Positions 37,100-49,975 of a DNA stretch of 64,000 nucleotides are shown in pieces. The DNA is from Nissolia schottii (taxonomy: Eukaryota; Streptophyta; Magnoliopsida; Fabales; Fabaceae): assembly GCA_003254905.1 (NCBI GenBank), contig QANU01007041.1, positions 4,228 to 68,227 of the forward strand. The letters are read 5' to 3'. The first letter of the stretch is position 1; each line of letters begins with the position of its first letter. Below the pieces are notes generated by a model. That model did no database searches, had not been told where the DNA came from, and saw only the letters and a program-made list of their open reading frames with translations. Made by a program: the position numbers and the translations under genes.

Positions 37100-40000
37100 T
37101 CTGCATTTCTTCCTGATATTGCAGTCAATAGATATTGCACTGTACCTTACTTCTTAGACTAAAAACCATATAATTGTTTGCTTTTAGACATTGCTTGTCT
37201 TGGTTAGCCATTTACCTTTCTTTTTTACCTGTTCTCTAGTTATAAGCTCTTTTAGATAATGGGGGTTCAGAGGAACATTTGTCCTCTAAGTGGTGATGAT
37301 GTTAGTATACAATTTTATTCAGTCTCATGGCTTGACTTGACAGCCAAATGATTTTGTAAGCTATTCATATTATAGCCTTATGTATAGTGTCATGAATTAA
37401 TGTGTTGCTTCTTATACCTTTGATGGTTAAACGACCAAGCCACATTGTTATATAGTCATTCCATTGTTATGGAATTGGACCTCCTTTCAAAAGTGATTTT
37501 AAGCTACGCCTCCGCCTTCATTGTGTGCTTAATGCTGCTGCTAAGCAATAGCAGACATGTGCATAAGCATACACAGTTGCCTAATACTGCTGCTGCAATT
37601 GCTTAAGATAATCCAAAACAAGAGTAGTGTGTAAACTGTGTATGGCATATAGGAATACGATGAATTAGAATATGGGTATTGTTAGGTGATGTAAGGCAGA
37701 GAAGTTAAAACTAACCATGTTCCTCTCTTTTCCCGTTATCGTTTCTACGTTCTACTTAATTTATCACCCGAATACCAAAACATACATCAAGAATAAATGA
37801 GGCTAATGCACGTTTTACTTAAGGCCTACTAGCTTGTCTGGAATCCAACGGGGCTATGCTTGGACCGGACGATTTTTTATTGCCAATGAATTCAAAATGT
37901 AAGGGGACCTAATTGTATCAATTTAATTTTATTCTCTTGCAAAAGTTTGCTTCGAATTATTTGTGCATGGGTAATATGATGAGAATAATACTCTTTAATA
38001 AAAAAAGAGAGAGAGAATAATAATGATATAAAGAACAGTGCCCACTGCCCCACAATAATCATAGAGCCACTTTTTTTTATTCTTTGAAACAGAAAACAAT
38101 TCCTTGCTTGTGTTGCTTCTTAATTCTTTTATATATNATATATCCATCATGGGCATAACTTGTAATCATAGTATATCAGGAGTCTTTAGGCGAATTTATT
38201 CCTTAACGATGTTTCTCTATAAAGATATTTTAGCCTAATTTGGTGTAAACAAAGAAGCAGGTATAACCCTATCCAGAAACTAACCAAAGGGTCGAGGCTT
38301 TCTAATCATAGTGTTCAGCTTTATTGACGTCCCTTGGAAATCAAACCATAGCACAAAGAGAGAGTTGTGTTACTATTTGTTGTTGGAAGCCATGAAGCGC
38401 TATGATTTTCTCCCCTAAACTTTGCTGAGCTTTTGAACTACGGCGCTTGTAAAGTAATTTTGCCACTTCTGGTTTAAGTTCTCTATTTATTATTGTCTAT
38501 TTAGCCATACCACAAATATTTATCTTTTGAATTTCACGTGGGACCACACGATAGATGCCTATCCATCCTTCAGCGATTGGATGTGTCGTTATCTGAATCT
38601 GATCAGGAGGACTGTGTTGTAGATTAGAGTGCTGCCCTCCATCACTATGTCCATGCTTCTTATTTTTCTCCTTGTGGAGTTACAATTGACAAATAAGTAA
38701 CAACACACCCTACGATTCCTACTCCTAGCACACATTTAAAAGGGCATCTGAGTGCCGAGATTTTTACTTTAGGGGAGTGTGGGACTGGGAAGGAAAATAT
38801 ACATAGCTCTATTTTTACAAACGGTTTGGAAGCCATTTTCTAAGATTTGAACTTGTCGTAACTTTATCTACGTATTAAGATTCATCCCCTACTTCTAGCA
38901 CACGTTTATGGGAGAAAAGTATGTATTTATGACATTAGGTTTAAAAATAGAATTTTCTAAAGATATTTTAAGAGAATTGATTATGATGTTTTTTTTTTTA
39001 TAGAAAATGAGTAAATTTTAACATTTCTTGAGGACTACGCGATTTCAAACTCTAAGCAAACACTTGTGGCGGAGAAACCAAATCACCTTTGTGCTCCTAT
39101 TGTCAATTGGATACTAATAACAACTAGTGATTTCAAAAAAAAAAAATTTAATTGTGATGTATTCTCAGCGTGAAATAATTTTACACGAACGTTCAATTTT
39201 TTAGATGAATTCTAAAGTCTCACGTATAAACTTGTTAATATCTGATTGAAAGTCTGTAAACTGTATAAATATAAACTTGTATACTTATAACTAACATTTT
39301 AAATATGCAATTTAAAAAAAAAAAGAAATATTACTGGAAGTATTAATATTAATATTAAATATAAATATACTTATTTAATGGAAAATACTTATTTAATGAA
39401 AAATACTTATTTAATAGTTTTCTTATAAATATAAAACAATTTTTCAATAAAAATATACCTTAAAGTTAACAACTTCGTAATTTTAATTGTTTAGTTTACT
39501 TGAGTCTCTGGTTTTTTTGCTCTTTCTTCTTTAAAAATAAAATAAGTTTGTGAGGTTTAATTATTAGAGTACAATATTAGGCTTGAAAACGTTATCTATC
39601 ATTTTAGTATTCGACCACCCTTTTGGAAAAATTCAACGAATTTACCGACCTTCCGTTAACCACCCCTTGGCGACTACTAGAAGACGCTCCCTTTCTTTCT
39701 GGCTGTAAAGTCCTTTACTCAACAACTTATATTTTCAAATTAAATTATGCGTTTAGAATTAAAAAATTATCCTATGATAATATAAATAGTGTCACATTCT
39801 TGTTTTTACACAATTGAAAAACTAAAAAAAAATAAAATATAAGCAACCATCTTTTTTTAAAAAAAATTCTTTCGTTTTTTTTTTATTTAAAGATTTAGAG
39901 TTGACTTTTAAACATTTAAAAGTCAAATGACATATCCGTATATTGATTTCACAAATTTGGTTTTGGCAGTAAAATAATTTTAGATTCTAATACATATGAA

Positions 40001-41800
40001 CTTGAAATATTTTCAGGAATATAGATTGAGCCACCTATCTGCATTATTATCAAGAATTTGACTAATTTAACCTCACATGATTGTACATTTGCACCGTTTT
40101 AACGAATATCAAATTGATTAATTATAAGATTTAGTTTAATATAATCATTTTAATAACAAGAATTCAACTAACTTAAACCGACCAAAGAAACTTTTATAAG
40201 GGGCGAGAATTTCTCAACAAGAGTTTTTCCATTACACAATATAATTAATTAATTAGTTGGATAAACTGTTCAATTTCTATACATTTTTTATGTAAAAGAG
40301 TTTTATATTGTAATTTAAACATGAACTATCTTAAACAAAAATAATTCCGTTCTTTTGCGTAAAAATATTTCTTTTCGAGATAAAGTCAATTTTTGTTAAT
40401 GTGTATACACATAATTGAATAACAGTTTTATACTGGAGTAGATCATCTCATGTAAAATTTTAGTTATGTGAGTTTAAGTGTGATATCTCACTTTCAATGT
40501 CTTTATTACTTATGTCGTGTATAAATTTCATTTTCTTAATTAATGATAAGAGATCACACTTCACCTCAAAAAAATTTTACTTGACATGATCAATTTTAAG
40601 TTTTATACCAATAAATACAAAATAAACATGTGTACCAAAAATATAAAACTGCAAAATAGTCATGGACGAACTCGAGAGATCGAGACAGCAACATCTTGTA
40701 ATATTCTTGAGCAATAATCGCACTTGGAAATGGCCTAATAAATGGGGGGAATTAGAAGTTGATGTTAATTGAACACGAGTTTCGCAACGTCCCATAAACT
40801 GGGAACCATCGTTCACCATACACATTCACTTCCAACATTATCACATATTATATATTTAACTTAAACTCGAACCACACTCTATATAACTAACAAACACAAC
40901 GATGTAGCTATCAAAGGGTATTGCTTCTTTCCAAATCTGACACATATACTTGGAATCTCAAAATCTATGGTGCTCTCTGTTCTTAGATATCAATAGAATT
41001 AATCAGTGACAGGCTCAGAAATTTCACAAAAATCTTCACATGCCTGCGTTTGCAAATTATTCTGATTCTTTGGAGCGACTGGTTTTAATTAAGTGACGCG
41101 TCCTGATAGCTAGCTATTTAGCTAACCAAAAATTGAAGATTCTAGTGGGTGCAACTTAATATCAGAATATTTTATTTTTTATGGGAAACAAAATTGTCAT
41201 TAATTCTTTGGTTTGATTTTTTTGAATGTATAATCGTGTACACTAATATCTTTTGGTGTTGTGTGCGTACAATAATTTCAATGTTGGGAGGGATGGTCAC
41301 ATTAACAAATGTGCACTTCAATCGGGAATTTATCGTCTTTGTAAATTTTCTTATTGATCAAGAAGATGGACCCTAATTTAGGTACAAATTAAAATCTAAT
41401 CATTTTAAAAATTCAAACATGAAAAAAATTGTGTACTCCCTCCGTCCATTTAAATGTATTTAGATGTAAATGTATTTAAAAGTAAAAAATGATAATAAAA
41501 AATGAACGCAAGGAATAAAATTTTGAGAGTCAAAAAACTATATGTCATTTTCAAGAGTTAGCTAAACACATTTGGCTGAGCTGTAGTTGTGATCCGAATT
41601 GCTTAGCTACCTATTGAAATAAATAACGGGTAAACTAATTTGTCAACGATTCTCTGTCCTTAATTTTTTTTGTTTTCTTTATTTGATTTGGTACATTCAA
41701 TTCAATTTTTTTTACTTTGCATGTGTTTCTCCTTTTGCGCCAAAATCTCGCTTAAGCGTGACCAAAACCGTAATTAATCAGGGAGAAAAGTGGATAAGAT
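37100..41800. other. Gene-poor intergenic region
   Basis: 4.7 kb of AT-rich DNA. I see no exon chain and no RNA gene. A partial MITE-like start 'tactccctccgtccattt' lies at about 41433. A single ambiguous base is at 38137. Confidence 0.45.
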
Positions 41801-42642
41801 AGATAATTACACAACAGCTTTGTTACACGTACACTCTAAAATCATACACCATACATACACCCGTTTTAGAATACACTGAGTCCCCTAAATAACCGCTCGC
41901 TTACCTCTCTCTCCCACTCTCACTCACTAGCACGTCCCACACACGTATGACTTTCAAATTTCCTCTTCCTTGCCTCTGAAATAAGGACTGACCACAATAA
42001 ACTCTCATCCCTTTCTTCGATCTCTCGTCCCTCTCATTAGCTCTTTTTGATCTCTTTTCACTCTCGTCTCTCTTCTGCAAATACATCGTGCTCACTGCAC
42101 AAATATGTAGCAAAGACAATCACAAAGAAAACAAACGCTGGTAAGTGCATCGAAACTGAGTTCACCTTTTATCTTTTGAATTAAATTTGGTGAAGTATGT
42201 AAGTGTGTATGGGTTTAGTGGAAACACAAAGCATTGTGTAAAACGATGTGAACTAATTTATGTTTCAGTGAAATCAGTGTTGTAAACCAGTACTTAATGT
42301 TTGTGCAAAAAGTCATATAATGTTTATGCACCCTAATCAGATATCATATTTTGCAATATTATTTTACTATACATTAAGTAATATGCATATATGTAAAGCT
42401 TATGCATTATAATGTATATAAGTGTTAGTAAAAGCTTTTGAATTAAATTGGTAATGTTAATTGTTCATTGTTGTAGAAAATGACTCCCCCACAATCACTC
42501 AAAGGGACATATGTTGCTAGTCACGCCTGCAAATATGCTTCACACAATCCAACACAATTCAAAGTTTGTGCACATTGTCATATAAAGTTTGTGTATTTGT
42601 GACTGTAATGTTCGTGTATCATCTGGTCAAACACTACTGGTG

Positions 42643-42696
42643 TACTACTCCCGCATGACACTCGACTTCTACACCAACAAGAAGGTTCTAGAAGAA
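42643..42696 (+). pseudogene. Fragment of 40S ribosomal protein S17 (eS17)
   Basis: Eighteen codons read [18 protein letters not shown], matching the eS17 segment [18 protein letters not shown] with two substitutions. The homology stops sharply on both sides: the residues that normally follow (VAIIPSKRLRNK in the family) are absent, replaced by a short duplicated 'gaagaagcacata' sequence. It sits in a transposon-type repeat, so it looks like a captured exon piece. Confidence 0.8.
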
Positions 42697-42990
42697 GCAC
42701 ATAATGAAGTTGTTATGGAAGAAGCACATACTGAAATTGATGTAACCTAGGATAATAACGAGATGAATCTGTTCATGGAAAAGATGCGCAAACATGTTAG
42801 GGTTTAGGGTTTATGCAATTTGGTTTATCTAAACTAATTGTTATAGAATTTGTCCATTCAATTTGAGTAAAATGTCCATGAAGATTCTGCAATGTAATCC
42901 TTGTTTCATTCTTTGGTTTTAATACATCGTGATTGCACATCAGTATATACAAAGTTTGTGTTATAGTGGCCCTAATGTTTGTGCATGTCA

Positions 42991-43600
42991 ATAATGTTTG
43001 TGCACATCGGCATATAATGGTTGTACATAATGGTTGTACATATGCCCATTTAAAGTTTGTGCATTTTTACAATACATCAGAATTTGATTTTATGCATATG
43101 TGATAAACACATAATACTTATATTACATCATCTAATGTTTATTCATTCAAATATATAAAAATTTGTGTCAAATGTTTATAATTTTTTATGCATTAATTGT
43201 TGAAAGGTTGAGAATGTGCCAAAATGCACATCCTCTTCCTCAACAAAGACAGGCCACAGTCGATAATGTTTGTGCACATCGTCGTATAATGTTTGTGCAT
43301 ACTCCCATTTAAAGTTTGTGCACCTCTACAATATATCAGATTCTACATTTTATGCATATGTGACAACCACATAATACTTATATCACATCATCTAATGTTT
43401 ATTCATTCTAATATATAAAAATTTGTTTCAAATGTTTAAATGTTTTATGCATTAATTGTTGAAAGGTTGAAATGTGCCAAATTGCACATCCTCTTCCTCA
43501 ACAAAGACAGAACCTGTGACCTGCCAATAATGTTAGTGCACTACATCGTATAATGTTTGTGCATACGCCCGTTTAAAGTTTGTGCACTCTATTTTCTGTG
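42991..43600. repeat. ~270-bp tandem repeat (2 full copies and a partial third)
   Basis: Units start with 'ataatgtttgtgca' at 42991 and 43263 and with a one-base variant at 43527, giving periods of 272 and 264. Shared landmarks are 'tttaaagtttgtgca', 'tatgcatatgtga', 'ttaattgttgaaaggttga' and 'cacatcctcttcctcaacaa'. Confidence 0.85.
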
Positions 43601-43979
43601 ATATGTAGTCAATATAACAAAACTCTCCATGGAAATCAAAGAAAAAAAGCATGAAACCCACCATGGTTTCTTGCATTGACATTTTCGATCACCAATAAAT
43701 TGCCATTAGGATTATCGAGGTTTTGATTGTGGAATTGTTTTCGATTTTGATTTCTATGGAACTCGCGTTTTTGTTTCTATGGTGGTTATGGAGGATTTTG
43801 ATTTCCATGGGGCTTGCATTTTTGGTTTTGTTGTGGTTATGAAGGATTTTGGTATCAAAAATCAGATTCTGTTGCGATATGGTTGAGAGAATCAAGTTCA
43901 AGAATCATTACGATGAGAAAACTCGCATGGGAGTGTGTGCTTTCTAAATAAGGAAAATATATTGTATTTTATACTAATT

Positions 43980-45594
43980 ATCATTAAAACTATATGAAAT
44001 AGAAATGTATATACGAGCGTATGCTTATCAGGTGTACACAGAGCATTTTCGATTACACAATAATCATATTAGTGGTTATCAGAGCGATGATGATCACTTA
44101 TGTAGATGGAATTCAGACAAAGAGTCTTTACAACTGGGATTACTTGAAAAAAATAATTTTGTGCTCTTCGTTTTTTTTTTAAAAATTTTTTTAAACCTTT
44201 TTAAAGTGATCATTACTGGGAGAATAAGGTAACAAAATTTCCCTTTTTTTTAGTACATAGATTAAGGTAACAAAAATTCTCTTTTTTTTAGTACATAGAT
44301 TAAAATAACAAAGTTTTTTTTTTTCACTGTTATCCAAACTTTATTATTAGTGAGATAAATTATTGTTCCTCCCACAATAACAATGTTTTCTTACATAAGT
44401 ATAACGTGAATATAATTTTGATGTATTTTGTGTGTAAAGAAAATTATAATATAAATGTATTCAATTTATAATTTTGTTATTATTATAATTTTTACCTTAT
44501 ATTGTTATTATGAATCACAACTTAAGTCACTTATCTGTTTGAATGAAAATAGTGACAATAAGATAATGTAAATCATTCACACGTTCAATTCATGAAAGAT
44601 TCTTAGATAGTGCATTGAATCTAAAGATATTCCTTTTGTATTATTTGCGTTCCACGTTATTATCCACGTAATTAACACGACATTTTCAAAGCCACTTGAA
44701 AATTGTTTTATGAATTTACTTTTGTATGTATTAACGGCATAAAATTATTTTATATGATCGTTCAATTAAATATTCAAACACAAATAAACAAGTTTATATT
44801 TATTGTATCTAAAAATAATACATGTAAAATAATTTGATTGCATGAAAGAGCAACTTGTAAATAGTTTTACTAACACTTATAGATTATTATTGAATGAGTC
44901 ATACTATTAAATAAGATATCACGTAAATTTATTAACTATTTATCATTAAACGATATTTTAATGACATTTATATTTTATTAACATATCATCTAACAACAAA
45001 TGATTAGTGACTTATTAAAATATCTTATAATCATTGATGGCAAATATAGGCTATATATGCTTGCAACCCAAATTAATGATTTTGGGACAACCTCTATCTC
45101 AAAGGTGTAAGGTCCATCATAGACCACCACATCTTTATAAGAGAAAATGTCTTGAAATTGTAAATTTAAGGTGTCATCCAAGCATTTTGCCATTTTTTCT
45201 ACAAATACTATTTTTCTGTTGTTCTAAATAAGGGAAAATACCCATTGTTCATATTAAAATAATTCTTTATCTCATATTTTTACACAACACATAATAAGAC
45301 CCATTTATTATAAAATAAATTTCATGACTTGTTATGAGAGGATAACAAGATATAAACATATTTTAAAGTATGAAAATAGTAAAGTTGATAAATAAGTTGG
45401 AGAAAGTATGCTACGGGGAGAGGTGTAGTTAAAGTGGAAATTAACACGTCTAGTATTAATCACAACTACTATGTATAGTAAGTCTCATCTTCTAAGACCT
45501 TGGGGGTGTGAAAACTAGTAGGAGTGACGTGGTGGGGTTGTGTCAGTGTTATCCTGTCTCCGACCGTTTTGTTTTAGCTGCCAAATCCTAATCC
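43980..45594. other. AT-rich intergenic, promoter region of the F-box/kelch gene at its end
   Basis: No gene recognised. A ~41-bp phrase 'tttttttagtacatagatta' is repeated at about 44247 and 44284. The last 150 bases are less AT-rich and lead into the TATA box of the next gene. Confidence 0.4.
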
Positions 45595-45602
45595 TATAAA
45601 TA
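45595..45602 (+). promoter_or_regulatory. TATA box of the F-box/kelch gene
   Basis: TATAAATA precedes a C/T-rich leader, with transcription expected near 45630. A first leader exon then runs to a GT donor at 45768. Confidence 0.65.
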
Positions 45603-46771
45603 AATCCCCCGTTTCCTTTCCTTCTTACAGCGCCATCTTCTCTTCTCCTAACAACGAGTAACAAACACAACACATATCTGTCTATTTTTCCCAAACCGTA
45701 CTCTTTCTATCTCTCTATATCATCTTTGCATCATTTCCCCTCACCTGCACAACTCCTCCTCCTCCTTGTGAGTTCCTCTTCTTTTTTCCTTATTTGTTGC
45801 ATTTTTTACTCTAATTTGTTATTATCTTAATTAATTAATTTCCGTTTCTCTGCTATAGATCTAACTACACTTTTCTCCGTAATTGATTGGGATGCTATTT
45901 TGAATCGGATTTATTCATTGACTCCTACTACTTGTATTGGTTTTGTCATGGAATTCTTGTTTTTTTCGCTAATCTTGGTCAACTCACTGTCGGAAAATTG
46001 TTTGTCCTTCGTAGAACACAAGGACAACGTTGGAACCGTTAATTCTTGTTTTATGAAAAATCAGTTAAATAAAAAACATCACAGGTGTTTTCGTTCTCAA
46101 CAGCTGATCGAAATTTATGCACAGTTGCAAAATTATTAAGATCCTTAAGATCATCCTTTTTTGGTTAAGTGTCATTTATGAATGTACCACAAAAGTCAAT
46201 TTGAACTCTATATGGTAAAAGTGTTATCTTCTTCTAGGCTGGTCGGTTTGGATGTGTTTGATTTGATTATCTTGGCTTCATTTCTCTAAAAATGCATCTG
46301 AATCTTGTCACCATTACCTTAAATTCCCGATCCGGTGGCTACTTTTGCTGCGGGATTGTGTGCAATAGGACAATTGTGAATGAAATCATATTTACAGCTA
46401 TCAGTCTTCAAAATTTATTACAATTATCTTTTATGTTCTTCGTTTTGGTTTTATTCAAATCGGTTTGAGTGGTTTTATTATGTGTCTGACTTCATCCACC
46501 TTGCATTTGATTCGATGGAGACAAATTTGGCTCTTCTCTTTCATTTCTGACTTGTTTACCTTTGTTTGATATTAATGTTCAGTTGGCTTTTTAGATTATG
46601 TTGTTAAAAGGTTTTATACAAATTCTTACCAAGCTATGTTTGTTTAAAAAGGAATAGTGATTTATTTTTGTTAACCCTGCAGATTGATTATATTGAAGTT
46701 TGCCAATTGAACATGTATATATTACTCAAATTTTGCTAATTCTTTCCTCTTATTTGTTCCATTCAGCTTAT

Positions 46772-46923
46772 ATGGACTTGAAGATCAATGGAAGATACGG
46801 GTGGCTAAGTCTTGCCGAGTTCTATGGCCTACTGTGGTAAGGTTTCGTAATTTTGTCGATGAACATTGATTAATTTCTAATTTTAACTTTGAAACATAAC
46901 AAGTTTTTGCCATAATCTGTAGA
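46772..46923 (+). other. Upstream ORF 1 in the F-box/kelch leader (21 codons)
   Basis: The second leader exon (46767-46836) contains an ATG at 46772 that opens a 21-residue frame beginning MDLKINGRYGWLS. It ends with a TGA formed across the splice junction to 46923. It lies well upstream of the main start and would be translated first. Confidence 0.5.
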
Positions 46924-46933
46924 TATCCGGGCG

Positions 46934-47158
46934 ATGTGCGAGAAAAGATACAACTCTGGAAGCTTAGGTTATAATCAGCAGAACACGAGTAAGGTGGAAT
47001 ACAGTAGGAGCAGTAATTCTGTTATGGAATTTGAGTCAGACTGGACAAAGCACACAACTTCGTCTGCTTATACTGCTCACGCGATTCGTCCCGCGACATC
47101 TTGTATGCCTTGGTCTTGTAGAATCCCAATGGGTGAAGAGTATTTTGAATTTCTGTAG
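46934..47158 (+). other. Upstream ORF 2 in the F-box/kelch leader (74 codons)
   Basis: The third leader exon has an ATG at 46934 opening 74 codons (MCEKRYNSGSLGYN ... GEEYFEFL) that stop 105 bases before the main start at 47264. The distance between the two ATGs is 330, so both share a frame but are separated by stops. I do not recognise the peptide. It may be a regulatory upstream ORF or simply open leader sequence. Confidence 0.45.
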
Positions 47159-47263
47159 TTAGACACTACTCAGTAAGACATTTTCACATTGTTTGGTTGA
47201 TTGGTCACAGGACAAAAAATTTCTGTATATCTTCCATGATATTAATTGATGATGATTTGAGAA

Positions 47264-48753
47264 ATGCCTGGATGCATTGCTAGTAAGAAGAGATTCACAG
47301 TCACAGATCCAAATATGTGTTTCCCTAATTTGGCCAATAAGGAAAAACCAACTCTTTCGAAAAGCAATCAGTGTGTGAACACTGAGGCTCTGGATGATGA
47401 CGGCGATGATAGCCCGATTCTACCCGGGCTGCCTGATGATGTTTCAAAGCATTGCCTAGCACTTGTGCCTCGTTCAAACTTACCGGCTATGGCCGGTGTC
47501 TGTAAGAGATGGAGGTGTTTTATTCAAAGCAAGGAATTTATAACAGTGCGAAAATTGGCTGGGGTGGTTGAGGAATGGCTCTACATCTTAACTGCGGATA
47601 GCGATGGAAAAGGAAGCCACTGGGAGGTTATGGATTGTCTGGGCCATAATCGTCGGTCTCTTCCACCAATGCCTGCTCCTGCAAAGGCTGGGTTCGGGGT
47701 GGTTGTTCTTAATGGCAAGCTTCTTGTTATTGCCGGCTTTTCAGCGGTTGATGGAACTGCCTCTGCCTCGGCAGAGGTTTACCAATATAGTTCTTGCCTC
47801 AACAGGTATGCTTTGTTACATAGGTTAAATCCCTGCTATGTAATTGAGTCAATGGAAGACCTATTCATGATTTATGAAACTTAATTATGTAAAAGGCTTA
47901 AAAATGGTGGGATAACTCATTTTGACATTTCAAAAAAAAAATATCATTGGTCGTATTGTTACATGAATTCTGAGACATTGTGCTCTACATCTGTATTAAT
48001 TTTCTTAGAGATAAATACATTCTTTCTAGCTATGTGTTCTATTGTTTCCGGGACTATAATGCTTTAATTTGCAAAGGAACTATCTTTGAACAGTGCAATA
48101 TTGAAGTTTGTAATTGCAATTGCAGCTGGAGCAGATTATCAAACATGAATGTGGGTCGGTTTGATTTTGCTTGCGCTGAGGTCAACGGCTTGGTCTATGC
48201 AGTTGGAGGATATGGGGCAGACGGTAACAGTCTCTCAAGCGCTGAGGTGTACGACCCAGACACCAACAATTGGACGCTGATCGAGAGCCTCCGCCGGCCG
48301 AGATGGGGCTGCTTCGCCTGTGGATTCGAGGGAAAGCTCTACGTGATGGGGGGAAGGTCGAGCTTCACAATTGGAAACTCCAAGTGCGTCGATGTCTACA
48401 ACCCGGAGAGGCACAGCTGGTGTGAGATGAAGAATGGGTGCGTCATGGTCACTGCTCATGCAGTGCTTGGAAAGAAGCTGTTCTGCATGGAGTGGAAGAA
48501 CCAGAGGAAGCTGGCAATCTTCAATCCTGAGGACAATTCATGGCAAATGGTGCCTGTCCCCTTGACGGGGAGCTCGAGCATCGGCTTTCGGTTCGGGATA
48601 CTGGATGGAAAGTTGCTGCTGTTTTCGCTGGAGGAGGAACCGACGTACCGGACATTGTTGTATGATCCGAATGCAGCTCCCGGTTCAGAGTGGCAGACTA
48701 GTGAGATTAAGCCTTCTGGTTTGTGCTTGTGCAGTGTGACAATCAAGGCTTGA
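47264..48753 (+). CDS. F-box/kelch-repeat protein
   Basis: Two coding exons (47264-47805 and 48126-48753) give 389 residues beginning MPGCIASKKRF. An F-box lies at about residues 51-96 (ILPGLPDDVSKHCLALVPR ... VCKRWR), the part that binds the SKP1 subunit of an SCF ubiquitin ligase. At least four kelch units follow, with VYAVGGYG, SSAEVYDPDTNNW, LYVMGGRS and VDVYNPERHSW as landmarks, forming a substrate-binding propeller. The length and sequence fit the plant family that includes Arabidopsis At1g67480. The substrate is unknown. The leader is spliced (exons to 45767, 46767-46836, then from 46923) and carries two upstream ORFs. The second coding exon is distinctly GC-richer than the first. Confidence 0.93.
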
Positions 48754-48899
48754 AAAGGTTGTACTTGTCTCTCTGCCTCTGAAATGGAGAGACATTAAGG
48801 AGAGTTTGGAATGAAGTTATGGAGTACCTTTGTTGTTTCACTAGGATGAGGATTTATCAGATTTTAATTTAATGAATTGAGTTTACTTGTTTCTGTTAG

Positions 48900-49880
48900 T
48901 TTTATCATGTCATGCCTTCTTTTCTTTGGGTACTCATGCCCTTTATCTCTGTTGTATATGGTTGACTATTTCTGTTCTTCTAGCGGCAATCATTGACGTT
49001 GAGCAATTGCTATTTCAAATTGCTGTGGGTTAATTTCCTTTTGTTGCTCTCCTGTGGAGTGTTAAAGTGTGATTACACCAAACTTGAGATTTAAATATTG
49101 ATTTTGTTTTGTTATATCTAAGAGGTATGAACTAAAAAACTCTAGAGAAATGAAAGCATTAATGCTAATTGAGTTATGATTTATTGACTAATGTACTAAT
49201 TATTGATGCATGCATTTAAACTTAAGGGAGTGGACCGTTAAAATTTGATAGGAGATATTTTCTTTCCCTAAAATGATAGATTTGCACTTGTTCAATTTAA
49301 TAAAACAAGTGTAAAGATAATACTTTGAAAAACGCCAAATTATTCCAACAAATCAAACTAAGAAAATTGAGTGTATTTGAAGGGTGTGGTTTCTTTTTTG
49401 AATTATTGCAGTCTTCGACGTGGATGAGAAGAAAAGAAACTATATACAAGCCCACAATTCATTTAATATATTGTGAATATAAATTTGTATAGTATTATTA
49501 TGCTATGTAAACCCATATATTTATCTCTTTTAATAATTAATTTAAGAATTAAAAGTTATATCTAGTTAATTAATTACATTGAAAATTTATACCAACAATA
49601 TATAAAAAAAAAACATATCTAGTGCAATTGCATCATATATGTATGTGTGCTATGTCCAGAAAAAGAGGAAGAAAAATTTGATGGTTATTAGTTGGCGCCG
49701 TTGGTGGTCGTTTAAATGAATGAAACCAACCCTACTACGCAACTAGTAGTACCAGAGTCAGTCGAAACCCTCATCATCAGTCGCAGCGAGTGGTAGTGTA
49801 GTTATAGTGAGTATTGCTCTTTTCATCGAGCACTTGGAGTGCGAACGCCGATGAAATTGACATGCGGCATAGAATTTAGT
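48900..49880. other. Intergenic between F-box/kelch and NUP54
   Basis: AT-rich sequence with no gene recognised. The promoter of NUP54 must lie at the right end. Confidence 0.4.
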
Positions 49881-49882
49881 AG

Positions 49883-49927
49883 AATATAGATATAGATATA
49901 GATAGATAGATAGATCCACACACACAC
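49883..49927. repeat. GATA/GATATA and CA microsatellites near the NUP54 start
   Basis: Runs of 'tagata' units merge into 'gata' units and then (CA)n, ending about 50 bases before the NUP54 start codon, so they are probably in its leader or core promoter. Confidence 0.85.
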
Positions 49928-49975
49928 AAAAAACCCTTTTGCCCATTACGCTAAATTACACCAACTCTCCCAAAA

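Larger units (their letters stand above)
42280..43620. mobile_element. DNA element with TTTGTGCA repeats, copy C (gene-fragment carrier)
   Basis: Many copies of AATGTTTGTGCA, AAAGTTTGTGCA and variants occur in one orientation from 42298 to 43590, the same repeat word that marks the elements at 4287-5606, 6180-6846 and about 54350-54897. It contains a piece of a ribosomal protein S17 exon (42643-42696) and a 2.1-copy tandem repeat (42991-43600). The true ends were not found; related sequence may extend left to about 41820 and right to about 43960. No transposase was seen. Confidence 0.5.

Noticed and set aside
42991-43600. Possible centromeric or knob satellite
   Set aside because: Only about two copies, and the unit contains the transposon repeat word.
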